A stretch of 64,000 nucleotides of DNA from Forficula auricularia (lineage: Eukaryota; Arthropoda; Insecta; Dermaptera; Forficulidae): assembly GCA_024734495.1 (NCBI GenBank), contig JALMQS010000061.1, positions 5,881,321-5,945,320 of the forward strand, given 5' to 3'. Shown here one piece after another: positions 11,718 to 23,197 of this stretch; the first letter of the stretch is position 1; the number at the start of each line of letters is the position of its first letter. Made by a program: the position numbers and the translations under genes. The notes below the pieces were generated by a model. It was not told the origin of the DNA. It made no database searches and was given only the letters and a program-made list of their open reading frames with translations.

Positions 11718-12739
11718 CAGGGCTGTCCAATCTATGGCCCAGCCAGCAATTAATGCGGCCCGAAATAAAATTATAAATTTCCTTAAAACATTGAGATTTT
11801 TATGTTACTTGAAAAGTTAGATATCTGATACAATTTGACCTGATATATTTTTTTTCTAAAATAAGAAGAAATTAGAAAATCTCCCCAAAAGGTTTCGAAG
11901 AATTAAAGGCAGATTTTCAATTTTGAATGTGATTTTTTACATATATGGAGATTTCCGAAAAAATAATCACAATTTTGGCATATTTTTATCCGATTTAAAT
12001 ATTTTAACTGCAAACTTTCTGATTGAATGTATGGCGCTACAATCAGACATTGAACTGAAAGAAATATTTAATAACGTCTCTTTATAAAAATTACCCACCC
12101 AGAAACAATTATTCTTCCTAGGTTCACAATAATTATTCACTTTTTAGAAATATGAATTTACTAGTTTTTAAGGAATTTGGTGTTAGTACTTGGTGAAACA
12201 TTTTTTAAAATTATTGGATAAAAAATACTTGGTAGGTTTCACATTAAGATATAAATTCGTTTCATTCAAATACAAGTTCAGACGTGCAGCGAAGGCAAGG
12301 TTTCCAAATACATGCCCAGGCTTGTTTTAGACTAGTAGAAGTTAATTTCTTAATTTCTATTAGTCTAGGAATGGCCTTTTGACTATTGCACTTGGACTAA
12401 TTCGATACTCCTTATTATATAAAGAGAGAAGATTCAATTAATTAAATAATTTGGAAATGTTAAGAAATAATTACACTCGATATATTTCTAAAAGACTTCC
12501 AATTGCTAATAGAAGTAGATAAATTATTTAAAAACAAAATCCTGAAGGAAAAGAACTCAAAGATTATAATGGTATGATATTTTTGCTTTTTTTGTCTTGG
12601 TGGATATCATTATTCTACATTATTATCTATATTTTTTGATTAAAAAATATCAATGGAATTAGTAAATTTTATATGCGGCCCGAGGCATTTGTCTTTCTTT
12701 CAAATGCGGCCCGTGTAAGCCAAAAAGTGGACACCCCTG
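11718..12739 (+). mobile_element. hAT-family DNA transposon remnant, copy 2
   Basis: It starts CAGGGCTGTCCAATCTATGG and its inverted right end is CAGGGGTGTCCACTTTTTGG. Flanking octamers CACTAGAC (11710-11717) and GAATAGAC (12740-12747) agree at six of eight positions, as expected for an aged hAT target duplication. GCGGCCC blocks lie inside both ends. The interior is related to the 4801-6358 copy in the opposite orientation but about 540 bp shorter, so the two are different deletion derivatives of one family. Confidence 0.85.
11974..12087 (+). pseudogene. hAT transposase C-terminal fragment
   Basis: A stop-free 37-codon frame ending at the TAA at 12085 reads FGIFLSDLNILTAN, FLIECMALQSDIELKEIF, NNVSL. 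It matches the minus-strand fragment in the other hAT copy (shared LQSDIELK) and the hAT pattern in which ELxxLQxDxxLKxxF follows an NPF..D block. The frame is shifted relative to the upstream and downstream remnants, so the gene is broken. The conserved FGSTYxCE block that should follow is not visible. Confidence 0.7.
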
Positions 12740-12747
12740 GAATAGAC

Positions 12748-13844
12748 ATTTTCAGTCATAATGGACAATTTCCCAAATCTAAAATCTAAAACGATATTTA
12801 CTACTGAAGATATTCAACCAGGGGTGACCAAAACTGATGAATTCACAGATAGTTTTTTCATATCAGATTTATTGGATAATAGAATACAGAAAGGTGAAGA
12901 ATTGGCTTGGGATCGATGTATAAGATGGTAGAAAGTTGCGTCAAATCCGATTTCGGAATGGTAATTTTATGATGATGAACATCGGTTATGAACTCGACTT
13001 ATTGATTGTATTGTGACTATCATTTATAGAATATGTAATTAAAAATCTTTAATAAATAATTTTCAGTAATCCATAATAAATTGTTAGAGAAATTATATTG
13101 ATACGATAATAGGCTTTCGGGATCAAGTTCTCATTATCCATTTAATATTGAATTAAAATTTGTTTTTGATATTTGACTTGATAATTCTGTAATTGTATTT
13201 AATTAGTGCGTCAAATGCGATGTGCCAATTATCAAATAGCAAAATGGGATATATGAGGTAGAGAGGTTGGATTAAAGAGCAGGTCTGGATGAATCAATTC
13301 AAAATGAAAAGGGCTTGTTGGGGGCAGGGGGGGTGAAGTCTTCTCGAAAAGGGTGGCTGGAAATTTGAACCTCGCTGAGGGCGATCCGATGTCTGTCCAT
13401 TAATCCCGAGTCATCCAAGTGCAGGCAGCTGGTACTGGTGCCGGGGTGGATGGATGGTGGATGGAGCGGGACTATCCCGGTCGTAGGGCCAGATTAACGA
13501 GGCGCGAATTCGGCTCAAGATTTTCCTCACTCACTGAGCCATCCCATCCATTGATCTAGACAGATTTAATTATCCATCGGACTAAATGTTCATTTCAAAT
13601 TGGCACAATGTCAATTGAAAGAATTGAATCCAAGCTAACTAAGGCAATTGCCAATTTGATATTTTAATTAGAAAAGTGGCGAAAAGTAAAATTTTTTTAT
13701 CGACTAAATACTTTCTTCAAATATTTGTGATTTGGCGTTTTTTGTTATAGAACAGCTTAAGCCAAACTTGGCAAAGGTGTTTTTTGAACCTTCAACTTCC
13801 CTTCGATGTTCTAAGAAAATAACAAGATAGTTCATCTGTTAGAT
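12748..13844. other. Spacer with a GC-balanced single-copy island at about 13250-13580
   Basis: The island contains a G-run (13325), GGATGGATGGTGGATGG and ATTAACGAGGCGCGAATTCG, and differs sharply in composition from its flanks. I see no open frame of note or relation to the repeats. It is a candidate conserved non-coding element. Confidence 0.35.
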
Positions 13845-14110
13845 CCGAGATGGAATGGATTAGTTTTAATTATATGGCATAAGGGTTGTTTTTTACCCCC
13901 TTAGCTCTTTTACATTATGCCAGAGTGGTTCACTTCACTGGGTAGCCAATTGACCCGGATTGCTATTATTGGCATTCGGTTTTGATTCCCTTCTGACATA
14001 ATATAATTAAAAATAATCCATTTTATCTCTAATAGATCACATTTGTGATTTAGTTAGAAAATTTAAAATCTATTTCTATCGGCAACTTGAACTCTAATAT
14101 TCCTTCGAAG
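13845..14110. repeat. Short hairpin repeat with tRNA-like module (family E, copy 2)
   Basis: The arms GAGATGGAATGGATTA...ATTATATGGCATAAGGG (13848) and its inverted counterpart (13982-14030) enclose a tRNA-like module. The module has an A-box-like TAGCCAATTGA (13943) and a decayed B box CGGTTTTGATTCC (13977). The right flank contains the TTGCCGATAGAAATAGAT block, inverted, seen beside the other family E copies. Confidence 0.7.
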
Positions 14111-14149
14111 ATAAATTGTATTAGAATCGAGCTAAGGTTTATACCTATG

Positions 14150-14355
14150 GCCGGAACTCTTTTCCTGTCCCCATCTTTCCCGTGGTCTATATAATATAAA
14201 CCTTCAGTTGTTCAAGACCCGCAGGTACCTTCAACTCAGATCCAGCGTAAATCTATTTCTCTTCTCCTTCTTTTCAAAATGCATGGATGAACCCTTTGGA
14301 GCTGCACATTTTTGGTGTAACTCTTTCTCGCTTCAAAATCATTAGGAAAAAAATT
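14150..14355 (+). pseudogene. LINE family L 3'-end fragment, strongly decayed
   Basis: Aligns by eye to the 3' end of the element at 50822-51473. GGAACTC, then CTTTCCCGTGG, then ACCTTCAGTTGTTCAAGACC correspond to the coding tail (…FNL..FK..). CTTCTTTTCAAAATG, TTTTTGGTGTAACTC and CATTAGGAAAAAA correspond to its 3' untranslated region and A-run. No frame survives. Confidence 0.65.
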
Positions 14356-15903
14356 AAAATAATAATATCTCGAAAAAAAATATTATTACAATGTGTATTT
14401 TACAAAAACCTTTTTTGTAGATCCTACAGCCTTGAGTTTACTTTTTTTTATCAAATCTTGAGAGTTGTTTTTTTAGAAATGTTGAAGTATTTACCTATTT
14501 GAATATAGAATGTAAATAGCCGACGTGTCTTTATTAAATTCAAGATTTCAATATTAGTGGACAACGGTTGAGCCGAAATATTGCACACACAAACAGATAT
14601 ATTTTTCTTCGGACTCAAGGATCTTTGATATGTAAAAATATGTAAAAAATATCTATCTCGGTTCTATTTTTCTTGTATAGTAATGAAAATAAAATTGAAA
14701 GCCAACATCTATAATTCTGAGATCGAGATCATTCATTATTAAGAGGAAGAAAGGACAAGGTTAAATTTGGGAGAAAGGCCACACGCAATGGTAGTCCATA
14801 ATTTCCCCTCCGTCCCTTATAATAAATTCTATTCCAATTAATAAATTGAGCGAAATATCGGAAAGTTATTGAAACGCAAAATGCGATTTTTTCAAAAACC
14901 TTTATATTATGAGTTTGAGATTATATTGTGTAAAATATCGACTGCTGTTTGGAACAGCACACGATGTCTGTGAATTGAGAGCATTCACTCTGGCATCAGT
15001 TCTCTCCTGAATGTATTCAAAGTGTCTTATATATTGATATTTACTATGACAAGTCTTGTTAATAGTTGATAATATTAATTCGCTGGAGAGGAAGAGAAGC
15101 AAGGGCTACTGGTGATCTTTTCAACTGTTGCTTGCATAAAGGCCATTGTGCTGTTCAGGTAGGCACAAAGGGCTTCTTGAGGATTCCGCCCTTTGCTGCT
15201 TTGTGCTGGTCCTATGCACATTTCAAGTCGCGTGACCCTCAACTTGGAAGACAGTCGATTTTGGGGCCGATTAAAAGATTAAATGGGAGAGAAAAGAGCG
15301 CCTCGCTTTACAATGCAGCCACCCAAGGGCTTCTTGCAACTATTTTTCCACACACTTTGATTTCTTAAGCCCTGATTTTTTCAGCTTCAGATAAATAGCG
15401 AATTCTTCTGTCAGTTTCGTTAATAACAATTGTCAAATCAAGATAAGAATCAATTTTCTCTAACTCTTTCGGCGAATAAAATAGAAAGAAAAATTGGTTT
15501 CGGAATTTGATTTTATTCCCAGCTGAAGATAAGAGCTTACAAAGTGATTTATTAACCAAGCCGATCAATGGCTCATCTCGTTTCTCCTTCAACTAAAAAT
15601 TTTTTCCTTTCATTCTTTTAAATAAGATTCTCTTCAAGTTTCTTTACATTTCATTATTGAAACTTGTTAATTGTATTGTACAATATCAATAAAATAAAGA
15701 TACAAAAAGAATCTGTAGCCATGGGGTTGAACAAAACAAAATTTGAATTTAAAATATTTTTAATAATAGGTTTTCAGTAAAATATAGTAGTGTACGTAAA
15801 ATAGAACGCTACAATATCTGCCTGTCCGTCAGTCAGACCATTGTGCCAGTGGCTCCAAAGCAAAAGAAGCTACTTACTTGAAATTTATAAGTTCTATGTA
15901 TAT
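14356..15903. other. Spacer with a GC-balanced open stretch at about 15070-15370
   Basis: 15066-15368 is open on the plus strand for 100 codons and is less AT-rich than its flanks. The translation contains LFNCCLHKGHCAVQ and HFKSRDPQLGRQ but no domain I recognise. It could be a non-repetitive exon or a conserved non-coding element. The remainder is AT-rich. Confidence 0.35.
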
Positions 15904-16262
15904 GTTGCAGTAAAAACCGTTTTTAGTAAGAATGGGTTCTTACTAGTTAAAACGCCTTTCACTGATTCCTTTGTGGCAACTATAGTTTATTGATGCTGGT
16001 TGAGTTTGGTTCAAAAGGTCTAGAAACTCATTTTTGACCTTCCGCCTCATTTTGGGTGTTTATTTTCTAAGAATTTTAAACGAAAATGTCAAAAATTAAA
16101 AAGCAACATTGTAGAGGATGTAATTTTTTGACATTTTCGTTTAAAATTTTTTGATAATAAACACCCAAAATGAGGCAGAAGGTCAAAAATGAAGATTCTA
16201 GACCTTTGAACCAGCATCAGTAAACTCTAGTTGCCACAAATATATTGTGAAAGGCGATTTCC
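15904..16262. mobile_element. Palindromic MITE (family H, copy 1, right end truncated)
   Basis: The halves are inverted copies meeting near 16085-16125, each with CCTCATTTTGGGTGTTTATT and the module CTAGACCTTTTGAACCAAACTC in one orientation or the other. Compared with 36361-36774 the right terminal hairpin is missing. Flanking duplications are not clear. No coding. Confidence 0.8.
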
Positions 16263-18849
16263 AGTGAACAAAAAAATTATAAAAAAATTCTATAAATACG
16301 ATAGTTCTTTCTTTATTAACAAAACAAAAATGAATTTGATATCTCAAGTATTTTGGAAAATATGTCTTACAATCATCAACAATTCAAAATCTACCCCCGC
16401 AAATATCAACAAATTTAATGTTTCGATTTTCTCTCTTTAAATTTAGAATGAAAGAGTCAATATTCACTAATTAGAATTGCAACTTCTTGCAACGATATCA
16501 TTAAAAAAATATAAAAGATGAAATGAAATATAAAGCACTAACATTATAGATCTATAGGTACCCTTTTTGTAACCTTAGATAAATTAGGGAAAGCTGGGGC
16601 GGGCGTATCTGAGGGAAACACTGCTTGGTGTTGGTTTCTATCGCCCGGAGGCTTTCCAGCTTAAAGGGAGACGTTCTTTCTCTTTCAACCCCTCGATGTT
16701 CAAAGTCTTGTAAATCCTCTAGGCTTTAAAGGCATTGATTGCTCAGGAAGTGGGTCATAGAAAACAATTATTAAGTTCAGCTTTCTCAGTCTGGAAAGTA
16801 GAAAGTACAATTAATTCTTAAAATAAAATAAAACAAATAGTAAAAAGTTGGATGAATAAATTAAATTGGAGTAAAAATAAATACTTTTTCAAGACTCGGT
16901 GACATTTCTAAAAATTGTTTTCTTGTTTTTTTTTTGACAACAAATGATTTGATCTAAAAAGATAATACATGACCCAAATGTGCAGGTTAATAAGACAAAC
17001 TTCTATACTAAATTTATGTTCATCAATAGCCATTAATAAATAAGATTTAATATAAATTAATAAATAGGATTTAATTTTTTTCTAATTTTTCGCATCTTTG
17101 AACAAAAGGTTCACAGGCTAGAAAGTCAATTTTAGTTATTTAGGATAATATAATTTGTATAAAAAATATTGGCAGTCGAAATTCTCTTTTGGTCGTATAA
17201 AAAAAATCTCAAATAAAATTTTCAATTAAGTCCATTAAATTTAATAATGAAGTTTAAAGTTTATTTATACTTGGCCAGAAAGGGTGTTTTTAGTTTACAA
17301 AAAAAAAATCTATATGTATTCTGTATCAAAATGTAAAAGGGTTTAGGTTTAGATTAGTGTGTTTTAAAATATTTTCTTGAATGTTTTTAATATATAAATG
17401 AATATAATTATTTAAACAACCACTAAAATGTTTATTAATAATTCAAAAACTTCGGGAGAAATTTCGTTGTTCTAAGTAAAGATTTTTTAAAATGCAGCCG
17501 CTTTATTATTTTTATTAAAAAGTTAAAACATTCTAAAAAATGTTCATTGAAAATGAGTGAATTTTTCCAGAAATGTCTGAATTATTAATTAAAATACGTT
17601 TTTGTAATTGTTGTTAAAGAACTGTATACGTTTATAAATAATATATCAGTGTGAATAGATTTAGATAACTAAGCACCAATTTTTGGTCTCGACAATAAAA
17701 ATTAACTTAATTATTATCAAAAACAATTTTTAAAAAATAATCGCAAAATATTCATGTGATTTTTGATTTCTGGTATAATGAATACATGTATTGTTTGTAA
17801 TTTTCAAACTTATACCTTATTTAGTGTACAATGCTCTGACAGACGGGCGTAGAGATTGTCATGGGGTGTCTTTTTTACTTTTGTATGGAACCCTAAAAAG
17901 GCTGTATGAAGAATTGTACATTTTATCCCCAAAATAATTTTCGCGACTTCACTTAATTTTCTCTAAGATAATACTTATTAACATTTATTTTAAAATTAGT
18001 GATTTTATTATATATAAAAAGTTACAAATAATATACTACAGTAATAAGCGAATAAAGTTTTTAATTATTTTACGAGGGTCTTCAAAAAAATTTTCGCGGC
18101 TCTCCGGTTTGAACGCAATATGCCTATATAATTTAAAATATCGAGCATCGAGTGGATCTCTCCCTTTCAGTTGCATGTATAATCCAACGGCTGACCCAAT
18201 TTTTCAACCAAAACTAAATTGACTTTATTCATTAAACCCGCCCCCTGGACCTTCTCGAGTAATTAGTGAAACAATTTTCTCGCCAACCCCCTCATTAATC
18301 ACTTACACTTAAAGAAATTAATTAACAATTTATTTCTGGCTAACTTCCTAGTTCATCATATTATCTATATCAAGTACATATATATTACAATAATTTCTTT
18401 ATAATGAAAAATCATTTATATATACTTGCATATCTATATATATATATATAAAATTAAGGTTTTGCCTGTACATTGGTCCAAATCACGCCAAATTTTGGTT
18501 GCACTCGTTTTAAGCAAAGTTATAAAAGAAAACACCCTCAACAAAATTTCTGTCTGTCTGTCTGTGTTTCCGTGGTTTCCGCGCAAATTCTGCTCACGAT
18601 TCACGTAAAAACGGCTAAAGGGATTATTATAAAATTTGATTTGGGTCAGATGTCTTCTAACATACTTTTAATGATATATAACGTTTTGATATTCCCTCTT
18701 TTCTTATAGGACAGGCTGATTAATTGTAGAAGATGGTCGATTTCCATCCTAGGGACTGTGGAGTTTAAGTCAGAAGTTTTAATTTCGGAGTCCTACTCTC
18801 ACTCACACAAAGCTGTATCCGTTTGGGGCGAAGGTCCCAAAATATATTT
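16263..18849. other. AT-rich spacer
   Basis: Contains a family F piece near 16884-16990 (ACTTTTTCAAGACTCGGTGA) and a TATGGAACCCTAAAAAGG phrase at 17885 of the kind found in insect repeat tails. It also has a TA microsatellite at 18434-18452, a TCTG run near 18551 and a small GC-richer patch at 16590-16740. No gene seen. Confidence 0.4.
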
Positions 18850-19260
18850 TTTAAAAATCTAATGGTAAATTTGAAAAATAACGAAAATGTTGCAGTATTT
18901 GATGAAATTTGCAAAAAATAAGGAAGATTATAATAAAATTTCAAAAAATTAAGGATATTTTTTTGGACAGCATCCTGGTTGAAAAGTGACCAACCGCGAC
19001 GTATCCCTAAAATTTCAAAAAATTTAGGTTATTTTCATAACGGGTCATTAAAATCTATAATGTTAAATTTGAAAAATTCTATGAAGGCATCCATATTCAA
19101 TGAAATTTGCAAAAAAAAAAAAAAAAAAAAAAAACAATAAAATAAAATAAAATTTAAAAAAATGAAGTTTTAGATTAGATGATCACTTAAAACAATCATC
19201 CATAATTTTCTTCACACTGTTTGAATAGAAATTAAAAAAAAAAAAAAAAAAAAAATCGCT
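18850..19260. repeat. Diverged tandem duplication with two poly-A tracts
   Basis: A block near 18855-18925 (TGAAAAATAACG... GATGAAATTTGC) recurs about 195 bases later at 19050-19110 (TGAAAAATTCTA... AATGAAATTTGC). Two long A-runs follow at about 19111-19133 and 19234-19254. Confidence 0.6.
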
Positions 19261-20378
19261 TCACAGAACTTGAGATACTTTTTTGTTAAGCAAAGTTTTT
19301 AAAAAATCTCAGGAACCTCATTGAAAAATCCACCCGACCTTCAAGAAAAAAAAGCACAAAGGGGAGGTAGATTTTTGGATTAAAAGCTTACCATACCGTT
19401 GCTGAATGATTCTTAGGTAAGTCTCAAATTATGTTCTGTGATTTGACTGATGCTGAAATATAGCAGTGAACACATATAAACACACCCATTGGCTCTGACG
19501 TCTACAAAACGCACTTAAATATCTAATCTCAGTTTATATATGTTAAGAGTATCGTAAACTATCATTTAGATTTGTCCAGTGAAATTAATTTATATAGTTT
19601 TCGAGATAGAAGACTTCGAAAATTGCACTTCTCCATGGGACTACTACACTACCTAATGTTTAGCAATATAAATGAAAATAAAAACCCATCATGGCCCTTC
19701 GATTGAAATCCACTGGCTTAATGGATAGCAAACTATAGTAGACAATTATGCAATTGGACTCCAATTCGGACCAATACGCGAATTCCATTCACAGGCGCAT
19801 TGTCAAATACAGGAGAAAGGCAAATAGGAACAATTTAAGAGAGAAAAGCCCCAGGAGTAATTGCTTACGTTTGAGTGTCCAAACATGGACCATTAAGTAG
19901 AAGAAGAAGAATTAAGAACTTAGCTGTACAAGAGTGCCTAAGGCCTACTACTCCTACTATTTATCTTTGAGTACTCTTAATGATTAAAACTTGAAATATA
20001 GTCTCTTAAAAACCTAAAAGAGACGAAAATAAAATAACTTCGTGCTGAAAGAGGCAGATTTTTTTAATTTATAAGGGACTAAACTAAAGAATGACTCTTC
20101 TGCTGATATAAAAATCCTAGATCAGAGATAGAATTTTACTCGATCTCAAGAAGTCATCAATCAGTAGCTGAAGAATTTAATTCACTCAAAATTTTTTATT
20201 AATTCCTTTTGCTTGTTCATCTTAATTAAAAATATTTTAAACATGAAGAAAAGTCAATTTCGAAAAAAAATTTTTTTCGCTGGTTACGGTTATCCCACTT
20301 AACTTCAGAAAGTAAGGTCCTAGAAAAATCGTTCTTGTGTTAAAATGTTAAGATTATTGTTTTAATAAGAAATAATTA
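19261..20378. other. Spacer with a small single-copy island
   Basis: About 19690-19930 is less AT-rich and unrelated to any repeat here. The rest is AT-rich. No coding frame of note. Confidence 0.35.
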
Positions 20379-20380
20379 TA

Positions 20381-20823
20381 CAGGGTGGGGCATAAAGATC
20401 TACCACATTTTGAAGAGGTATAAAAAAATGAAAAAATTTACCTAGAAAAAAACTGATTATATTTTTGAAAATAAAATAAAATAATTTTTGTTTAAATGTG
20501 TTTTAAACATTATCAGACAAAAAAAAGGGGGGGGGGGTCACAAATGAAAATTCTAGCCCTTTTGACCAAACTCAATCACAAAATTTGTTAGTTTTTGGGA
20601 GTCCATAAAATATGTATACAAAATTTGGAGAAGTTTGTTCAAAAGGGCTAAAATTTTCATTTTTGACCCCCCCCGCCCTCCCTTTTTCGTCTTATATAAT
20701 GTTTAAAACACATTAAAAAAAATATTTTATGTTCTTTTCAAAAATATATTCACTTTTTTCTAGTTAAATTTTTTCATTTTTTATACGTCTTCAAAATGAG
20801 GTAGATCATTATGCCCCATCCTA
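20381..20823. mobile_element. TA-flanked palindromic MITE (family G, copy 2)
   Basis: Starts CAGGGTGGGGCATAAAG after TA at 20379-20380 and ends with a decayed inverted copy (TAGGATGGGGCATAATG) before TA at 20824. The internal order matches copy 1: end, AAAAACTGA block, CATTATCAGAC block, G-run, shared module, and then the same inverted. Confidence 0.83.
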
Positions 20824-20929
20824 TATTTTGAGCTTTCTATGTATTAGTGTAGAACAGATTAAATCATGTTGAAGTTAGTTATGTTGCAGAGAGCAGAAAT
20901 TGAGATCGGCCCTTTGCAGTCTACGGCTA

Positions 20930-21190
20930 TCATAACTTTCAAAATGTCTTCATAAAATTAGAAAAAATCAAATCCTTATAATACAATCGAATGGTTTCAG
21001 CTAATTATTTATCTGAAATTAGAATAAAAAAGATTATAATAATAAGCTGCACCTCTGTCTGTACAATATTTCCCCTTTCTAGCTGATACCATTTTGGTTA
21101 CAAAAATTGCCAAATCATCAAATTTTGTTGAAAGTATACTGAATTTTGAAAAAGTTATCACTTTTTGTCTAATTTTGCCATTTGATAATT
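20930..21190 (-). repeat. Dispersed family F repeat
   Basis: Read on the minus strand it gives AAAAAGTGATAACTTTTTC, TGATTTGGCAATTTTTG, TCAGCTAGAAAG and TGCAGCTTATTA in order. This is the same series as at 24945-25060 (minus) and 58462-58620 (plus). No ends or coding capacity are apparent. Confidence 0.55.
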
Positions 21191-21898
21191 CAAATTATTC
21201 AGCGGCTGGAAAAGTGGGTCACACGTGCCACAGAAATGGCATGGGATAGCAATCAGGGTGTTTCATCAACTTTATCGAATATATGCTTTCCATTTAAATC
21301 ATGAACATATTTATATGTATTTTATTTTATTTTTTAGGGGATTTTTTTTCATAAAGGACGTCATAACACCATATATTATAGAAATCGCTTGACTGAATCT
21401 TGTAAATCAGAATATCAAATTGAAGACATCAACTTATAAAGTATACATTGAAATGTTGCGGTATATATAGAATGGAAATTCAAAAAAAAGTCAATTTAAC
21501 TTTGTATAGATATTGTATAAGTACCAGAAAACTCTACTGCGATATTTAGAATGACTTATTTTTGTATAGATAAAATTGGTTGACCACTTTTTTATCGTTT
21601 CTTTAACTCGCTAACTCTAGGGTAGCACGCGATATGGTTGTTATTTCAATTTACTGAAATTGTGACAGCACAGTAAATAAAAGGTTGCCGACCGCTAGCA
21701 TAAATTTAATTATCTGTCGAGCCGACCAGAGTATCGAAGCTAGCCAAATTTTTTTCCTGCTTAGTTGTGGGAAGAAATATTTGTAACGTGGAGAAAAATA
21801 ATTTTCAGACATATTTTTTTAATTAATGTAAAGATTTAAGCATCTTTTTTTGAAAAAAGATGGAATTTTTCAAAAATCAACCCAGGTAATTTAACCAA

Positions 21899-22415
21899 TA
21901 ATATTAAGAAACGAATTTATTTTATTAAGGGAAGAATCTAAGATTTTAGTAGAAATATTTTTACATTGCATATCAGAGGACTTCGTCCCCTCAGGAAACG
22001 AACCCACGCGCTAACTTGCTTGCCGGGCAGTTTGCCAAACCCTTGTATGATGCATATTGGATAGAGATTTGTCTTAAGGGTTTGGCCGAGGGGTGAACCG
22101 CGACCTAATATGCTGTACACCTACTTCCACTTGTACTTCCAAATATTTCCAAGTACTTCCAAATATTTCCAAGTACTTCCAAATATTTCCAAGTACTTCC
22201 AAATATTTCCAAGTACTTCCAAAATAATTCCAAAGAGGTTGACACCTACTTTCAATCTCGGATCACCCCTCGGGTTTTGGCTAGCTGCCAAGCATGCAAG
22301 TAAGCTCTTGGGTTCGATTCCTGATGGGACGAAGCCTTTTGATATGCAATGTAAAAGTATTTCTACTAAAATCTTAGATTCGTCCCTAAATAAAATAAAT
22401 TGTTTTCTTAATAAT
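21899..22415. repeat. Foldback element with tRNA-like arms and tandem centre (family N, copy 1)
   Basis: The left arm from 21899 (ATATTAAGAAACGAATTTAT) pairs with the inverted right arm ending at 22415. Both contain CTAAGATTTTAGTAGAAAT and TTTACATTGCATATCA. Just inside each arm is a T-arm-like segment: the right arm has TGGGTTCGATTCC (22309) and the left arm its inverted, partly decayed copy (GGAAACGAACCCA, 21996). Inner GAGGGGTGA blocks also pair. The centre is the tandem array at 22131-22220. The layout parallels the family E foldback. Confidence 0.82.
22131..22220 (+). repeat. 20-bp tandem array with 10-bp sub-period
   Basis: Unit AAATATTTCCAAGTACTTCC repeats exactly four times (22141-22220), preceded by a half unit. 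The two 10-base halves are themselves related (AAatatTTCC and AAgtacTTCC), giving nine near-repeats in step with the DNA helical turn. It lies at the tip of the family N foldback. Confidence 0.95.
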
Positions 22416-22553
22416 TTTTTTTCTTTCTCTTAGCCTGTATCTGTATTTGAATTTGGATGTCAAGGATAAGCGCAAGAACAAAAGTTCGTAATGAGTTTGT
22501 TCTAATGCTAAAATATTTAGATTGTCAAAAATAATTTTTAAGAAAAAAATAAA

Positions 22554-23195
22554 AACCGACTTCAAAAAAATTAAATGCAACAAATAAAATACACTAAAAG
22601 GTATAAAATAATTATTATCTTATTTAGTTACAACTAAATGACGAAATATTAACATGAAATTACTTTTTGAAGTCGGTGCCAAACAAACTATACCTATAAG
22701 CGAGCGTACCCGCCAAACGTACGTGCGATTCATAAAAGGTATATATTTGGCACCAACTTCAAAAAGTAATTTCATGTTAATATTTCGTCGTTTAGTTGTA
22801 ACTAAATAAGCATATTAATGTATTTTATACCTTCTTAGTGTATTTTATTTTTCTCTTTTTAGTGATGTCATTAATAGTGATCATATCATCAGAACTTGAC
22901 CAAATTAATATGACACCATCCCTAAGACACCCCCTTTCGGATAAAAAAAGAACCATCGAAATCGGTTCATAAACAAAGAGGTTAGGTCTAAACAAACCTA
23001 ATAAAAAAGGTCTAATACCTATGAAAAAAAATCGAAAAAAAAATCCGACCAATCGGAAGCTAGACTGGACCCAATGCAAAAAAAATTTTCAAAAATCGGT
23101 TGACAATTGGCGGAGATATGAGGTAACATAGGCACAAAAAAAAAAAAAAAAAATTCAATCGAATAGAGAACCTCCTCCTTTTTGAAGTCGGTTAA
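22554..23195. mobile_element. GAAGTCGGTT-ended repeat (family C, copy 1)
   Basis: Begins AACCGACTTCAAAAAAATT and ends with GAAGTCGGTTAA. The first part (to about 22830) is a palindrome with arms containing GTTACAACTAAATGACG and TTTTTGAAGTCGGTGCC around an asymmetric spacer (22685-22745). The second part is unique sequence with CATATCATCAGAACTTGAC, AAATCGGTTCATAAACAAAG, a poly-A tract and AGAACCTCCTCCTTTTTGAAG. Open frames within it are by-products of the palindrome. To my knowledge similar GAAGTCGGTT-ended sequences are widespread in arthropod genomes. Confidence 0.75.
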
Positions 23196-23197
23196 AA

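Noticed and set aside
22131..22220. Possible CRISPR-like or telomere-like array
   Set aside because: Units are contiguous with no spacers and are not a telomeric motif, and the context is a eukaryotic foldback.
22110..22433. 107-codon open frame with FQIFPSTSKYF repeats
   Set aside because: The repetitive peptide is just the 20-bp DNA tandem array in the centre of a foldback read in one frame.
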